A DNA stretch of 49,275 nt from Bacteroidia bacterium (GCA_030538215.1 JAUNUM010000007.1:1-49275), one strand, 5' to 3'. Shown: positions 24,052-33,787, counted from the stretch's first letter. Notes: generated from the letters alone by a model not told the origin. Numbers and translations: made by a program.

Positions 24052-27000
24052 TTACTCTCACCCGAATCCCCGCCGTATGCGACGTAAATTCCGGTGCGTA
24101 CATACATTGAATAGTGGTAATTCCGTTGGAATAATCACCTGTTCGGGTAACGAAAACGCCGTATTCAAAAACATACGTTCCGCGCGGGAGCGTATCGAAA
24201 TAAAAATTGGTGGATGCATCTTTCGATGTTTGATAATAGATGGTTCCGCCTTGCCATTTCACGCCCGAAAGTTGCTCTACGGGTTCGAAAGCGGCAGCTC
24301 GCATATCTTTCAGATGCACGAATTCCAAATCACGGTCGGTACGGACAGTCAGGCGAACAATCACTTTATCGCCAACTTTCAACGGACTATTTTCAGTAAC
24401 CGGGATAAGTTTTGTCCCTGATGCATCGGTTTTTTCCACGAACAAAAGTTTCTCCACATCGAGCGACGCATCGGTTTTCGATATTTTATCCAAATCTTCG
24501 TAATACTGCCAGTAAAGTGCGCCCCACGCCGGAGCATTGCCTGAGTTTTCAATTATCACCTGTCCCATTTGCGGCGTAATTTCTGATTTATGCCACGTTT
24601 CTTTGAAATATCCCGTGCCCAGTTCTTGTTTGGCAGGTTCAATCACTTTATCGGCGACCGTTACCGTGGTTTTATTTTCCGATGAGAACCAGTCGCTTCC
24701 CGTGCTCAACAGTGCATAAACGGCATCCATTGTAGCGTGCGTGGACTCCCACAGTTGCGTTTGTTTCTGCTTCAACAGCCAACGTTTCATATTGTCCATT
24801 TCAGCGGATTTTGCACCGCTGATGCGGAAAGCGTCCATAATGAACGTGTGTACCGATACAGCCGATTGCGACATAAAGACGTGTGCACGATTGTTCGCCC
24901 AAAACATTCCCATTTCATCGGAAACGGTGGCGTGCTCGCGATACGATTTCAGGATATCCTGCACGATATTTTGTTTTCCGTTTTTCTGCATCAGGACGGT
25001 GATAAGCGAACGTTCGTACAAATCAAACTGTGTCCAGTTTTTCTCGATAACCGACGTATAAAAATCAACCATTTCCTTTGTGTTGGCATCCAACGGATAT
25101 TGTCCGTAATTGGAACGGATATACAGGTATTCCAAATCGGAAATCGGGATGGTTTTTAAGTTTCTCCAATCTTTATTGAATTTTTTCAGTTGTTCGAAAC
25201 TGCGAATTGCTTCGCTGTCGATATAGGAAACGGCTTGCGACTGCATCGTGCGAATTTCATCGGTAAATTCCGTAGCTTTCAGTTCTTTCAACTGATTGAA
25301 TCCGTAAAGGATATACTGCGTAATGCTCCGGCTCGGATAAAACCCTTTGAACCAACTCCATCCGCCTTGCGACGTTTGCAATTCTTTGAGTTTGTCGATG
25401 GCCTGACGCGTGAGATTCCGGTTGCGGTTTAAATCGAAAAGCAGTGATAGTTTTTGCTTTTGTTCCGATTCGTTCTTTGCTTCCAGTACCCAAGGTGTTT
25501 CTTCTAATAAAACGGCCTTCAGTTCTTGGTTTTTCTCTAAATTCGATAACAATGTTTCCGAATCTCCACCCTGTTTTTTCCACGCTTCAATCATTGCTGA
25601 AACTTTGGGATACGCTTTGCCGATGCGCGTGCCGAGCGTGTTGGCGTAATACGATGCGAACCACGAAACGGCGTTATCGCTCTCGGGCGCGCTCAAAACG
25701 GGAAGTGCCTGCACGGCGTACCAAGCCGGATTGGATGTAAATTCCAACGTCAATCGGTAATCTTGGATGGTGCTAGATGATTTGTTTACCAATCTGTCCA
25801 TCTCAAATTCTTTGGTTTGCTTTCCGTTCACATCTATCCGTATCGCTTCGGTGACAAGCATCTGGTTTGGCAACACGACAAGAGCGTGTTGTTCACCGTC
25901 GCTGAACGATGCGCTTTGCGCCACAATCCGCACGCCGATAATATCAATATCACTAGGCATATTAAACGTCCACAAAGCATCGGAGGATGCATTTTGTTCC
26001 AATGTGAACGATTGTGATTGGTTTTCTATTGAAACTCCACTCACCATTTCTTCCGTTGTCGGATTGAAAAATTCGATACGCACGTTTCCGCTCACCGCAC
26101 CTTCCGAAAGATTGGTGATTTTGGTTGAAATGCTTGTTTTGTCACCGTGACGAAGGAACCGCGGCATATTGGGCGTAATCATCAACTCTTTTTGCGATGT
26201 TGTAAACGCTTCGGCTTCACCCGTGTTCAGGTTTTTATCGTGCGCCAACACGCGGAAACGCCATTTGGTATTGCTTTCGGGAACGGTAAATGCGATTTGT
26301 GTTTCGCCCTTGTCGTTGGTGCGCAATTGCGGGAAAAAGAAAGCGGTTTCGTTAAAATTGCGACGGATTTGGGGAGATTTAGATTCTTCTTGAGCACTCA
26401 AATCCTTAACAACATTTTTCTGCAATTCATAACCAGATGCATCTTCCATTTGAATCGCAATCGGCGCATATGGTGGTAATGGTGGCGGTGGTAGATTTAA
26501 GCCACCCTGCATTATTAGCATTTTTTCTTCACTGACTTGGTACGTCATAGTTTCCACATTTTCAGCTTTTGCACTTCTCATCATCATTCTCCCATAACGA
26601 TAGAGTGAAAAATCAAACCAATTGAACCGGTCAAACACAAACGGACTTACATTTTTGAAATGTTGCACGATATATCCGTTTATCGTTCTTAATTCGAATG
26701 ATTCATCGCCTTCTATCTGATTATTCACCATCATATTATAAAAAAACGGCAAACTCAATTCCCATTTTTGAGAAGGATAAATTTGATCAAGCGAAAAGTC
26801 ATACATTCCCGCCAACACTTCTGCTAAAACCGGTTTTCTGTTGGTGTCAGCTATAGAAATCCGCCATTCTTCCTGGGTACCTGGTCGAATTTTATTACGG
26901 AACACATCCAATTTAACATCTAATCCTGTTTTCTCTTTCTCTAAAAGCAATTCAGTGCGTTTTACATAAAGTTTCTCATCTTTCACGTACGTTAGCATCA

Positions 27001-29947
27001 ACATTACGCCGGTTTTGTATTCCGGTTTATAGGGAATAGTAAATAATCTATTTTCGTTGTTTATTTTCACCCATTTCCGCTCCAATAACGTATTTTCACG
27101 CCAAAGCTCGTACAGAACATTCAGGTTATCGGTCGCTCCGAGGATGATTTCAGCCGGTTTATCCGATGAAAACGTGTTGTTTTTCACAACAAACCACTCA
27201 TTGGTTTTTATAGGCGGGCGTTTATCGGAATACGCGAACAGCACAAAATCTTTTTCGACGGTAATTTCATTTCCACGATCGTCTTTCGATTGCAGTTTAA
27301 TGCGGTATTTTGCCGAAGGAAGTTTCTTTAATTGTTCTTTCAATGCCGTTTGCTCTCCGGTTTCAAAATTTCCTTGTAACACTTGCGTGTTGACAGAGTC
27401 GTTTTCGTGTAACGAGAAGACCTGATACGTTCCCGATGATTTTATACCGTTTCCATCTAAGTTTTTGGCAGAAATTACAATCTTATCGGCAGATGATTTT
27501 TCCAGCTGATCGGGCATTTCCACGTTTAGCATCATCGAAATATCACCAACTGTAACGGAATAATTTCCGACCTGCGTTTCGCCGTTCACATCAGTAACGG
27601 TAGCTTCTACGTTAAACGAATAAATCGCGCGTGATGAAGTTCCTTCATCCGCTTTTTCGGGCGTGAATGTTATTTCAAACTCCCCGTTTTCATCGGTCGT
27701 TGCAACGCCTTCGACAAAATGCTCGGGCGGCCCGCCCCATCGCCACCACCACGATTGCTGACGTGTAATGCGATAGCTTACATTAGCGTTTTGCAGTTTT
27801 ATACCGGAATAGTTTTCGGCTTTGCCTTTCAGCGTAATTTCTTCGCCAAATTTGTAAGTTTTTTCGATTTTATCGAAAGTTACTTCAAACGTGGGACGTT
27901 TGTATTCTTCCACTCTGAAACCTGCGTTTCCATTGCTGGTGGTTATATTGAAATGTCCGGTCAATGTTCCCTGCGGAAGTATAAATTCACCCGAAACAGA
28001 GCCAAATTCGTTCGTTTTGAGCGTTTGTTTGGAAACTTCCTGATAATTGGCGTCGCGTAAAATAAATTCGATGGATTTATTGGGAATAATCTTTGCTTTA
28101 TCGGCTGTAGTTGTTGTGGCAATTGCCTTGAAATAAACCGTTTGTCCGGGACGATACAAACTTCGGTCAGTGAAAATATTCACATTTTCGGATGTTTGCT
28201 GCTGACTGTCTTCGTAATAATAACTCCACGGAAACTGATTCAATACAGAACCATTATCGCTTCCGGAAACAACTTGATAAAAAACGTCGTTATTGGGAAT
28301 ATTTTTATTGTAAACCGCCAGTCCAAGCTCATTTACCGAAACTGCCGTTTCAAGTACGAGCGCAGAATTATACCAGTTCCCCGGCAGTTTATAGATATTT
28401 ACACGGGCATTTTTCACTGGTTCGCCGCTTGTACGATTTACCACAAAAAACTCGTACTTATTCTTTGCCGACAGACGGCTGAAAACAGCCAAATCGGAAA
28501 CGGAAAAGTAAAAACTGTCGTTGTTTTCTTTTTGGGTAGCAGGGTCAGACTCAAACTCGAGTTTATACGAACCGAACTCAGAGACATTCAGTGTAAAATC
28601 GGTTTGTGCCGATTCGTAAGGTTGTTTCGATGCAAGCAGGATTTCTATTTCCCGAACGAGTGTTTTCTTCTCGTTCTTTTGCTGACCGCTCCTGTTGTTA
28701 TTGTAAAGAGCAGAAAAAGAAGAATCGAGACGATAGAGTTTTGCGGTAAGTTTTTTCAGGTTTTTATATTCAACCGTGAGTGTTTTCTCAGCTTTCGCAG
28801 CAAAAGTGTTGTTCCCTTTCACCTGAAAATTGGGCTGGGTAAGTTGCAGCAACCGATTTTCGAGAATAGATATTCGTTCGTATTTTGGGAATTTACGAAT
28901 TGTTGTTTGCAGCAATTCGTAAAGTTCTTTTGTTTTTCCCAATCGTTTCACGCTGTCTTCCTGCGAAAATTCGGCGATTTGGCGCGTGTAAAAATCGGCT
29001 ATCTTATCCACAATTTCCACACTTATCGGGTCGTTTTCCCATTTTTTCAACATTGATTGCAACAAAGGGGAAGCATATTGTTGATGAGCGTTGCGAAGCT
29101 TGGCAAGATAATCCAATTTATTAAGTTCCGAGAGAATAACTGATGTGTTTAAATTTCTGTTTGAAAGCGAAGCGAGATGTTTCTTGTAGGTTTCCAGCGC
29201 CCAAAGATTGTATTCTTCAGGTTGAGGATCAAAATTCAGTTTTATAAATTCACTTGAAGGAGCAAACAACGATTGCGAAACGATGTTTTTCTTCGCCAGC
29301 GAACGGCTTAAATCCGTTTCTTCGTCTATTTGGTTGAAAAACTCAATAGCGCGCCGCGCTAAAAAGTCGTACATGGTGGGATAAAAACGGCGTGAGTCCT
29401 TACCCAGCGTCACAACCGGTTCGTAGGGTTGTACCTGCGCTTTTTCGAGTTGAGCGCGCTCTTTTATGGATGCGTTGAGATGCTCCACCACCTTGTCGTA
29501 AAAGTTATTTTTCGACCACTCCTTCATGTCCGCGGGCACGAAACCGATTAACGCCGTACGTTGGTTTATTTGCCATTGGCCTTTTTGGTAATATTGCAAG
29601 TACAATTCGCCCAACATCGAGTGCAATACAGATTTCTCCACTACGTCTGTCGATTTGGCAAGCATATCGGCTAGATTGCGGAAAATCACCGTATCGTTTT
29701 GCGCGTCAATCGCCAAATTGTATTTTCCCTGATGAATGAGCGCCTTGATGGTTTGCGGGCTGTTTTTTTCGGCAATCGCCTTTCTCAGAATACTGTTCAC
29801 TTCTTCAGCAGCCGATTTAGGAAGCGATTTCTGTTCCAGTTCGGCTACTTTTTTCCAGGCTTGGTCGTAGTTCATAGTCTGTTTGGTTTGTGCTTGCAGC
29901 GAAAGAAAAAATATCCCCGCGATTGCTATCATTAAAAGTTTTTTCAT
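24044..29947 (-). CDS. Large alpha-2-macroglobulin family protein without thioester
   Basis: Encodes 1,967 residues. A signal peptide (LLMIAIAGIFFLSLQAQ, cleavage near 19-20) leads to a helical N-terminal region (about 20-400), then macroglobulin domains: PGQTVYFKAIATT in MG2, repeats of beta-sandwich domains, and a conserved KWRFRVLAHDKNL-type segment near 1,220. The terpenoid-like helical domain follows. Where thioester-bearing relatives have C-x-E-Q, this protein reads SAPESDNAVSWF (about 1,417-1,428). The only Cys I noticed beyond it is near the C-terminus (TIQCMYAPEF). It is therefore a non-thioester macroglobulin, probably a periplasmic or surface protein that binds or traps proteases or other partners. 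No pbpC-like gene, the partner in some bacteria, is nearby. Confidence 0.92.
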   Translation of the reverse strand: MKKLLMIAIAGIFFLSLQAQTKQTMNYDQAWKKVAELEQKSLPKSAAEEVNSILRKAIAEKNSPQTIKALIHQGKYNLAIDAQNDTVIFRNLADMLAKSTDVVEKSVLHSMLGELYLQYYQKGQWQINQRTALIGFVPADMKEWSKNNFYDKVVEHLNASIKERAQLEKAQVQPYEPVVTLGKDSRRFYPTMYDFLARRAIEFFNQIDEETDLSRSLAKKNIVSQSLFAPSSEFIKLNFDPQPEEYNLWALETYKKHLASLSNRNLNTSVILSELNKLDYLAKLRNAHQQYASPLLQSMLKKWENDPISVEIVDKIADFYTRQIAEFSQEDSVKRLGKTKELYELLQTTIRKFPKYERISILENRLLQLTQPNFQVKGNNTFAAKAEKTLTVEYKNLKKLTAKLYRLDSSFSALYNNNRSGQQKNEKKTLVREIEILLASKQPYESAQTDFTLNVSEFGSYKLEFESDPATQKENNDSFYFSVSDLAVFSRLSAKNKYEFFVVNRTSGEPVKNARVNIYKLPGNWYNSALVLETAVSVNELGLAVYNKNIPNNDVFYQVVSGSDNGSVLNQFPWSYYYEDSQQQTSENVNIFTDRSLYRPGQTVYFKAIATTTTADKAKIIPNKSIEFILRDANYQEVSKQTLKTNEFGSVSGEFILPQGTLTGHFNITTSNGNAGFRVEEYKRPTFEVTFDKIEKTYKFGEEITLKGKAENYSGIKLQNANVSYRITRQQSWWWRWGGPPEHFVEGVATTDENGEFEITFTPEKADEGTSSRAIYSFNVEATVTDVNGETQVGNYSVTVGDISMMLNVEMPDQLEKSSADKIVISAKNLDGNGIKSSGTYQVFSLHENDSVNTQVLQGNFETGEQTALKEQLKKLPSAKYRIKLQSKDDRGNEITVEKDFVLFAYSDKRPPIKTNEWFVVKNNTFSSDKPAEIILGATDNLNVLYELWRENTLLERKWVKINNENRLFTIPYKPEYKTGVMLMLTYVKDEKLYVKRTELLLEKEKTGLDVKLDVFRNKIRPGTQEEWRISIADTNRKPVLAEVLAGMYDFSLDQIYPSQKWELSLPFFYNMMVNNQIEGDESFELRTINGYIVQHFKNVSPFVFDRFNWFDFSLYRYGRMMMRSAKAENVETMTYQVSEEKMLIMQGGLNLPPPPLPPYAPIAIQMEDASGYELQKNVVKDLSAQEESKSPQIRRNFNETAFFFPQLRTNDKGETQIAFTVPESNTKWRFRVLAHDKNLNTGEAEAFTTSQKELMITPNMPRFLRHGDKTSISTKITNLSEGAVSGNVRIEFFNPTTEEMVSGVSIENQSQSFTLEQNASSDALWTFNMPSDIDIIGVRIVAQSASFSDGEQHALVVLPNQMLVTEAIRIDVNGKQTKEFEMDRLVNKSSSTIQDYRLTLEFTSNPAWYAVQALPVLSAPESDNAVSWFASYYANTLGTRIGKAYPKVSAMIEAWKKQGGDSETLLSNLEKNQELKAVLLEETPWVLEAKNESEQKQKLSLLFDLNRNRNLTRQAIDKLKELQTSQGGWSWFKGFYPSRSITQYILYGFNQLKELKATEFTDEIRTMQSQAVSYIDSEAIRSFEQLKKFNKDWRNLKTIPISDLEYLYIRSNYGQYPLDANTKEMVDFYTSVIEKNWTQFDLYERSLITVLMQKNGKQNIVQDILKSYREHATVSDEMGMFWANNRAHVFMSQSAVSVHTFIMDAFRISGAKSAEMDNMKRWLLKQKQTQLWESTHATMDAVYALLSTGSDWFSSENKTTVTVADKVIEPAKQELGTGYFKETWHKSEITPQMGQVIIENSGNAPAWGALYWQYYEDLDKISKTDASLDVEKLLFVEKTDASGTKLIPVTENSPLKVGDKVIVRLTVRTDRDLEFVHLKDMRAAAFEPVEQLSGVKWQGGTIYYQTSKDASTNFYFDTLPRGTYVFEYGVFVTRTGDYSNGITTIQCMYAPEFTSHTAGIRVRVNE

Positions 29948-30046
29948 ACGAGTTTGTTTTCAGTTTTATTATAAAGATGCGAAAAAGCGGCAAATTCCAT
30001 AAAGCAACAGCCATTTTTTCATAAATCATCTCAAATAAAACAACGA

Positions 30047-30355
30047 TTAAAGGATAATTGTTGATTGGGGGACTATTCGATGAATAAATACAGTTGAATC
30101 ACGAATACTGTAAAGTACCGTCATTTTCTTGAAATTTACACGGCGAACAGAGTCTCCATACCGTGCACAGAGTTTTTCATTGGTTTGGATCAGGAAAACA
30201 GGCGCGTTTATTTTCAGTGCATTTATAACCGTCAATAATCCTTGAACGTATTTAAATGCTGTCATCGGCGCTTTGTACCGATACAGAATTGTATTAGTTA
30301 AGTGTTCAATATCCTTTTCGGCAGCCAACGAATATTCGAGAACAAATTTTGTCAC
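30047..30355 (-). CDS. RelE/ParE superfamily toxin
   Basis: Encodes 102 residues of the RelE/ParE fold: an N-terminal beta strand (FVLEYSLAAEKDIEHLTNTI), a helical hairpin, and the C-terminal strands RRVNFKKMTVLYSIRDSTVFIHRIV. It follows a 68-residue gene after 3 bp in the same direction, the usual antitoxin-toxin order. ParE relatives poison gyrase and RelE relatives cut mRNA on the ribosome; the sequence alone does not decide between them. Confidence 0.82.
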   Translation of the reverse strand: MTKFVLEYSLAAEKDIEHLTNTILYRYKAPMTAFKYVQGLLTVINALKINAPVFLIQTNEKLCARYGDSVRRVNFKKMTVLYSIRDSTVFIHRIVPQSTIIL

Positions 30356-30358
30356 TAA

Positions 30359-30565
30359 TCAGTAATTAAGTTTATGGTTGGTTCCGTAATGTTCGTTCAT
30401 CTTTTTTTCAACTCTACTCCAAATTTCATCGTGGGTCAGCGATGATTTCTCGTTCTCGTTTTCCGACATCGGAATTTCCAGTTTCACAACCTTACGGCGC
30501 GCCAAGTCGCGAACAATTTTGCGACCGGTGGGAGTGTCTATGTTTATGCGTGCTATAATTTCCAT
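30359..30565 (-). CDS. Probable antitoxin of the RelE/ParE pair
   Basis: Encodes 68 residues: an N-terminal segment IIARINIDTPTGRKIVRDLARRKVVKLE, which could form a DNA-binding strand-helix, and an acidic, charged C-terminal half (SENENEKSSLTHDEIWSRVEKKM) likely to wrap the toxin. I do not recognise a named antitoxin family. The call rests on its size, charge pattern and 3-bp spacing to the toxin gene. A TATATTTG -7 box is at 30586-30593. Confidence 0.7.
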   Translation of the reverse strand: MEIIARINIDTPTGRKIVRDLARRKVVKLEIPMSENENEKSSLTHDEIWSRVEKKMNEHYGTNHKLNY

Positions 30566-30585
30566 ATTTTAGGGTGTTTAAAAAA

Positions 30586-30593
30586 CAAATATA
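30586..30593 (-). promoter_or_regulatory. -7 box for the RelE/ParE pair
   Basis: Minus-strand TATATTTG fits TAnnTTTG, 20 bp upstream of the antitoxin start. The surrounding A+T-rich DNA makes chance matches more likely here. Confidence 0.35.
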
Positions 30594-30636
30594 TAAAAAT
30601 ATGCGGTGTAATATAAATTTTTACCATTAAATAACG

Positions 30637-33615
30637 TCACGGCTTCATCACCACGCCAATTCTTTTCTTTCCGCTAATCTTTATCGTCAACGATTGATCG
30701 AAACTGACATGACGAATAAAATCTGTTTCAAATACAGCTGGTTGAGCATTAAGAAAATCTTCATCAACAAAGCCGCCGTTCTGAAGAAAGGAGTTGATCG
30801 TGAAATAACCCACACCAAACGATGTCAGATTTTGAAAAAAATGTGTTCCCTGACTCGGCTCAATTCGATAATTTTCCAAACCCGACTCAACAATAACACG
30901 TGCCTGACAAATGTGCGACCATTTTACCGGAATTCCCAACCACGGATCGGATGAGCCCCATCGTCCCGGGCCAATTAGCACATAATTTTTATCGGTTTCC
31001 ATAAACCGATGGTTTAGCTTTTCAATCTCCCTGGCTATCGTAGGATTATCGGCTGCAGAAAAATTCTTGGTTTTCACGTAAACTATATCAAATACATCGG
31101 TGGATATTCCGTTTCCAAGAGCGTTACAAGAATAAAGTACTATCTCTGATTTATCGATTTTGTCTAAGTCTTCATTCACAACTTCTTTGCTATCCACTAT
31201 CGGACGAATTTGTAATAAAAAAAACTCGGCTTCCTGCTGACTTTTTATATTCACGGCAAATTCTATTTCTACCGGACGTCCCATTTCCTGCTGCCCTACT
31301 TTCAACACTTTATCTAATGTCTCTGCAAGCGGCAACGTATCGTGCTTTAAAATATTTGCAAAAGAAATAATTTTTCTACCACCCTCATAAAAACCATCAC
31401 GAATTATCTGATCATTAATATCATAAGTAGATGACACGTATCGTAGCGGGCTGTTTGTCTCGGCTTGTTGGATAGGTATTTTTTGTAAATTGAAGCTTTC
31501 GTCAATGGTGAAGTCTTTTGACATCGACTCCAGATCGAGTGCATAAAACTGTGTTTGCGTGTCTCGCAAAGCCACATCAAACGAACTTAATTGCAATATA
31601 TTTTTAGGATGTAACGGAGAAAAACGCAAACCTTGATGTCCGTCCATAATATATTTCCCAAGTCCCATTGCCATGTTCACAATTCCATCTTCCGTTTTTT
31701 CGTTGCCGATAGGATAATAATTTATTGAGCGACCAACTCCCGAAATAGCCGGATAAAAGAGATTTCCATACTTGCTACCCACCACTTCCTGTAACACAAT
31801 TGCCATTTTTTCTTGGTCTATAAGATTTTGAGTTGCAGCCATATACGCTTTACTGTCTTTATAGAAAACAGATGCATACACTGCTTTAATAGCGTTACTC
31901 AACAAACGAACCATTTCGTATTTATCGTGTACATAAGGAATCATATAGGTTGAATATATTCCCGCAAACGGCTGATACTGAGAATCTTCCAGTAAACTTG
32001 AAGATCGGATAGCGACAGGTGAAGAAATAGCATCGAAAAAGACCAAAAAATCACTAATTAAGCGTTTAGGTAGTTTCGCTGCCAAAAAATGCTTCAAAAT
32101 ATCTTCATCGGGACGATACGAAAGCGCAATATTATATAGGTTGTTTGCTTCCATAAATTCATCGAAAATATCTGTACATAATACCACAGTTTTAGGAGTG
32201 GTTATCGAGAAGTTCTCATGGCTATTAAGTTCCAAATGTGTTTTCACAATTTGTCCTATAAAAGCCAGTCCGCGGCCTTTTCCTCCTAACGATCCCTCAC
32301 CAATTCGGGCAAAGTTGGAGTATTTATCAAAACGATCTTTCTCAAAAACAGCAACAACACCCGTATTTTTCATCCGTCGGTATTCCACTATGGCCTGATA
32401 AATTAACTCGCGTGCATCCTCCATATTGGCATATGCCGACACATCTATCTTTTTCAACATTTCGGCTACTGGAAACATAGCCCGAGTATAGAAAAAGCGC
32501 GAAAAATGATTTCTCGAAAGATGATAGTACAGAGAATCATCAGGAATTTGATGAATATTTAACTGCAACTCTTTCAAGTTTTTAATTCTAAAAATTTCTT
32601 CCTGAGATTTTGGTGCAACAATAACAAAATCACCAAATCCTAAATTCTCTTTTACGGCTTTATGAAAATCCAGCGGAAAAGTTTTTGAATTTTTATCTAT
32701 AAATTTAGCGTTTACTTCTGCGGCATATTTCCTGTTTTCAGACTCCGATGAGGCATAAATTATCGGAATATATTTGTCTTGTTTTCGAATCCAATCACCC
32801 AATACTTTTCCGGCTAACTTATCTTTTTTATTTTCACGGTTAAAACTGATGTCCGATATAACGCCCAGCATATTATTGCCATAAGTCTTATAAAGCTCGA
32901 CGGCTTCTTCGTAGTTTCGGGCTAATAAAATTTTCGGCCTTCCACGCATACGCATCATGCGCAAGTGGTCGTTAAGCGCTTCTTTAGAGAATTCCTTCGA
33001 CTCGTTAAGAACATATTTGTAGAGCAAGGGCAATGCCGATGAATAAAATCGGACGGAATCTTCTACCAACATAATAGTCTGTACACCAACCGTTTTCACA
33101 TCACTCTCAACATTCATCTTATCCTCAATCAGTTTGATGATGGCAAGCAACAAATCGGTATTTCCCAACCAGCTAAAGACGTAGTCCATCCCCGAGATAT
33201 CTTCTTTTTCCAGCACTCGTGTAACCGATTTAGAAAATGGTGTCAGCAATACAATGGGAATATATGGAAACTTGTTTTTGATCACTTTTGCCTGAGCGAA
33301 GATTTCGTGGTTGTCCATGTTCGGCATACAGATAATAAGCTCATAACGATTAGCACGAAGTTCTTCCATAGCTCCCTCCGTGGTGCTCACTTGTGTAAAA
33401 CGCGGTGGATAACGGAGATTGAGCGATGTATATTCGTTGAAAATCTGTTCATCCACCCGTCCGTCGTCTTCAAGAATAAACATATCGTATTGCGAAGCAA
33501 TGAAAAGAACGTTATAGATACGCCTGCTCATTAATTTCACAAAAGGTGTATCGCGAAACTGAAAACGACTTAAATCGTGGGCTTTGATAACGGATGGAGG
33601 AGTTGATAAGTTCAT
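30637..33615 (-). CDS. Receiver-like domains fused to a PEP-synthase ATP-grasp domain
   Basis: Encodes 992 residues in four parts. Residues 33-165 form a receiver-like domain without the phosphate-accepting Asp (IICMPNM at 94-100). Residues 178-325 form a second receiver with a full set: acidic pair E185/D186, acceptor D255 in VISDISF, S289/S290, and K308. Residues about 435-815 are a PPDK_N ATP-grasp domain (IGEGSLGGKGRGLAFIG, AIRSSSLLEDSQYQPFAGIYS, FFLLQIRPIVDS). Residues 825-992 are a domain I cannot name, with LIGPGRWGSSDPWLGIPVKW and GTHFFQNLTSFGVGYFTI. The phospho-His swivelling domain and PEP-binding TIM barrel of PEP synthase are absent. It cannot be an ordinary PEP synthase; a phosphorylation-controlled ATP-dependent kinase or sensor is possible. 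No dedicated histidine kinase is adjacent. Confidence 0.85.
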   Translation of the reverse strand: MNLSTPPSVIKAHDLSRFQFRDTPFVKLMSRRIYNVLFIASQYDMFILEDDGRVDEQIFNEYTSLNLRYPPRFTQVSTTEGAMEELRANRYELIICMPNMDNHEIFAQAKVIKNKFPYIPIVLLTPFSKSVTRVLEKEDISGMDYVFSWLGNTDLLLAIIKLIEDKMNVESDVKTVGVQTIMLVEDSVRFYSSALPLLYKYVLNESKEFSKEALNDHLRMMRMRGRPKILLARNYEEAVELYKTYGNNMLGVISDISFNRENKKDKLAGKVLGDWIRKQDKYIPIIYASSESENRKYAAEVNAKFIDKNSKTFPLDFHKAVKENLGFGDFVIVAPKSQEEIFRIKNLKELQLNIHQIPDDSLYYHLSRNHFSRFFYTRAMFPVAEMLKKIDVSAYANMEDARELIYQAIVEYRRMKNTGVVAVFEKDRFDKYSNFARIGEGSLGGKGRGLAFIGQIVKTHLELNSHENFSITTPKTVVLCTDIFDEFMEANNLYNIALSYRPDEDILKHFLAAKLPKRLISDFLVFFDAISSPVAIRSSSLLEDSQYQPFAGIYSTYMIPYVHDKYEMVRLLSNAIKAVYASVFYKDSKAYMAATQNLIDQEKMAIVLQEVVGSKYGNLFYPAISGVGRSINYYPIGNEKTEDGIVNMAMGLGKYIMDGHQGLRFSPLHPKNILQLSSFDVALRDTQTQFYALDLESMSKDFTIDESFNLQKIPIQQAETNSPLRYVSSTYDINDQIIRDGFYEGGRKIISFANILKHDTLPLAETLDKVLKVGQQEMGRPVEIEFAVNIKSQQEAEFFLLQIRPIVDSKEVVNEDLDKIDKSEIVLYSCNALGNGISTDVFDIVYVKTKNFSAADNPTIAREIEKLNHRFMETDKNYVLIGPGRWGSSDPWLGIPVKWSHICQARVIVESGLENYRIEPSQGTHFFQNLTSFGVGYFTINSFLQNGGFVDEDFLNAQPAVFETDFIRHVSFDQSLTIKISGKKRIGVVMKP

Positions 33616-33638
33616 ATCGTTAGCTTAATTAGTAAAAA

Positions 33639-33646
33639 CAAAGATA
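33639..33646 (-). promoter_or_regulatory. -7 box for the receiver/PEP-domain gene
   Basis: Minus-strand TATCTTTG, an exact TAnnTTTG match, is 23 bp upstream of the start codon. It gives the gene its own start downstream of the hairpin at 33692-33734. Confidence 0.45.
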
Positions 33647-33674
33647 GAAATTTTTCGTGGTTTATGGTGGGATG

Positions 33675-33781
33675 GAAATCTATAAAAAATCAAGCAGCCG
33701 GCAAAAGGCGCTTCACTTCCATATCCGGCTGCTTTTTTTCGTGGAAAAATTGTAAAACAGAATTACCACGATGATGAAAAA
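33675..33781 (-). ncRNA. Candidate small RNA or attenuated leader
   Basis: A minus-strand promoter (33788-33817) would start a transcript near 33781. About 50 bases later it meets a 10-bp stem, AAGCAGCCGG / CCGGCTGCTT (33692-33701 with 33725-33734), with a 23-base loop, followed on this strand by GATTTTTTA. A weaker stem, CGTGG 33740-33744 with CCACG 33766-33770, lies in the 5' half. The unit is about 100 bases, lacks a convincing ORF, and ends before the receiver/PEP-domain gene. It could be a free small RNA, or a leader that stops transcription into that gene. Confidence 0.4.
33692..33739. terminator. Bidirectional terminator-like hairpin in a divergent gap
   Basis: The arms 33692-33701 and 33725-33734 are exact 10-base complements and G+C rich. 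On the plus strand seven T follow (33733-33739); on the minus strand a GATTTTTTA run follows. No annotated gene lies upstream on either strand within the gap, which is why a small transcript is suspected. Confidence 0.7.
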
Positions 33782-33787
33782 CCATCA

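Noticed and set aside
28142-29056. A 304-codon open frame on the plus strand inside the macroglobulin gene
   Set aside because: It is antisense to a well-supported gene, its translation is rich in Phe, Arg, Cys and Ile without domain motifs, and no promoter or family feature supports it.
30637-33615. Calling this gene phosphoenolpyruvate synthase (ppsA)
   Set aside because: Only the ATP-grasp half is present. The His-domain signature and the PEP-binding barrel that the reaction needs are missing.
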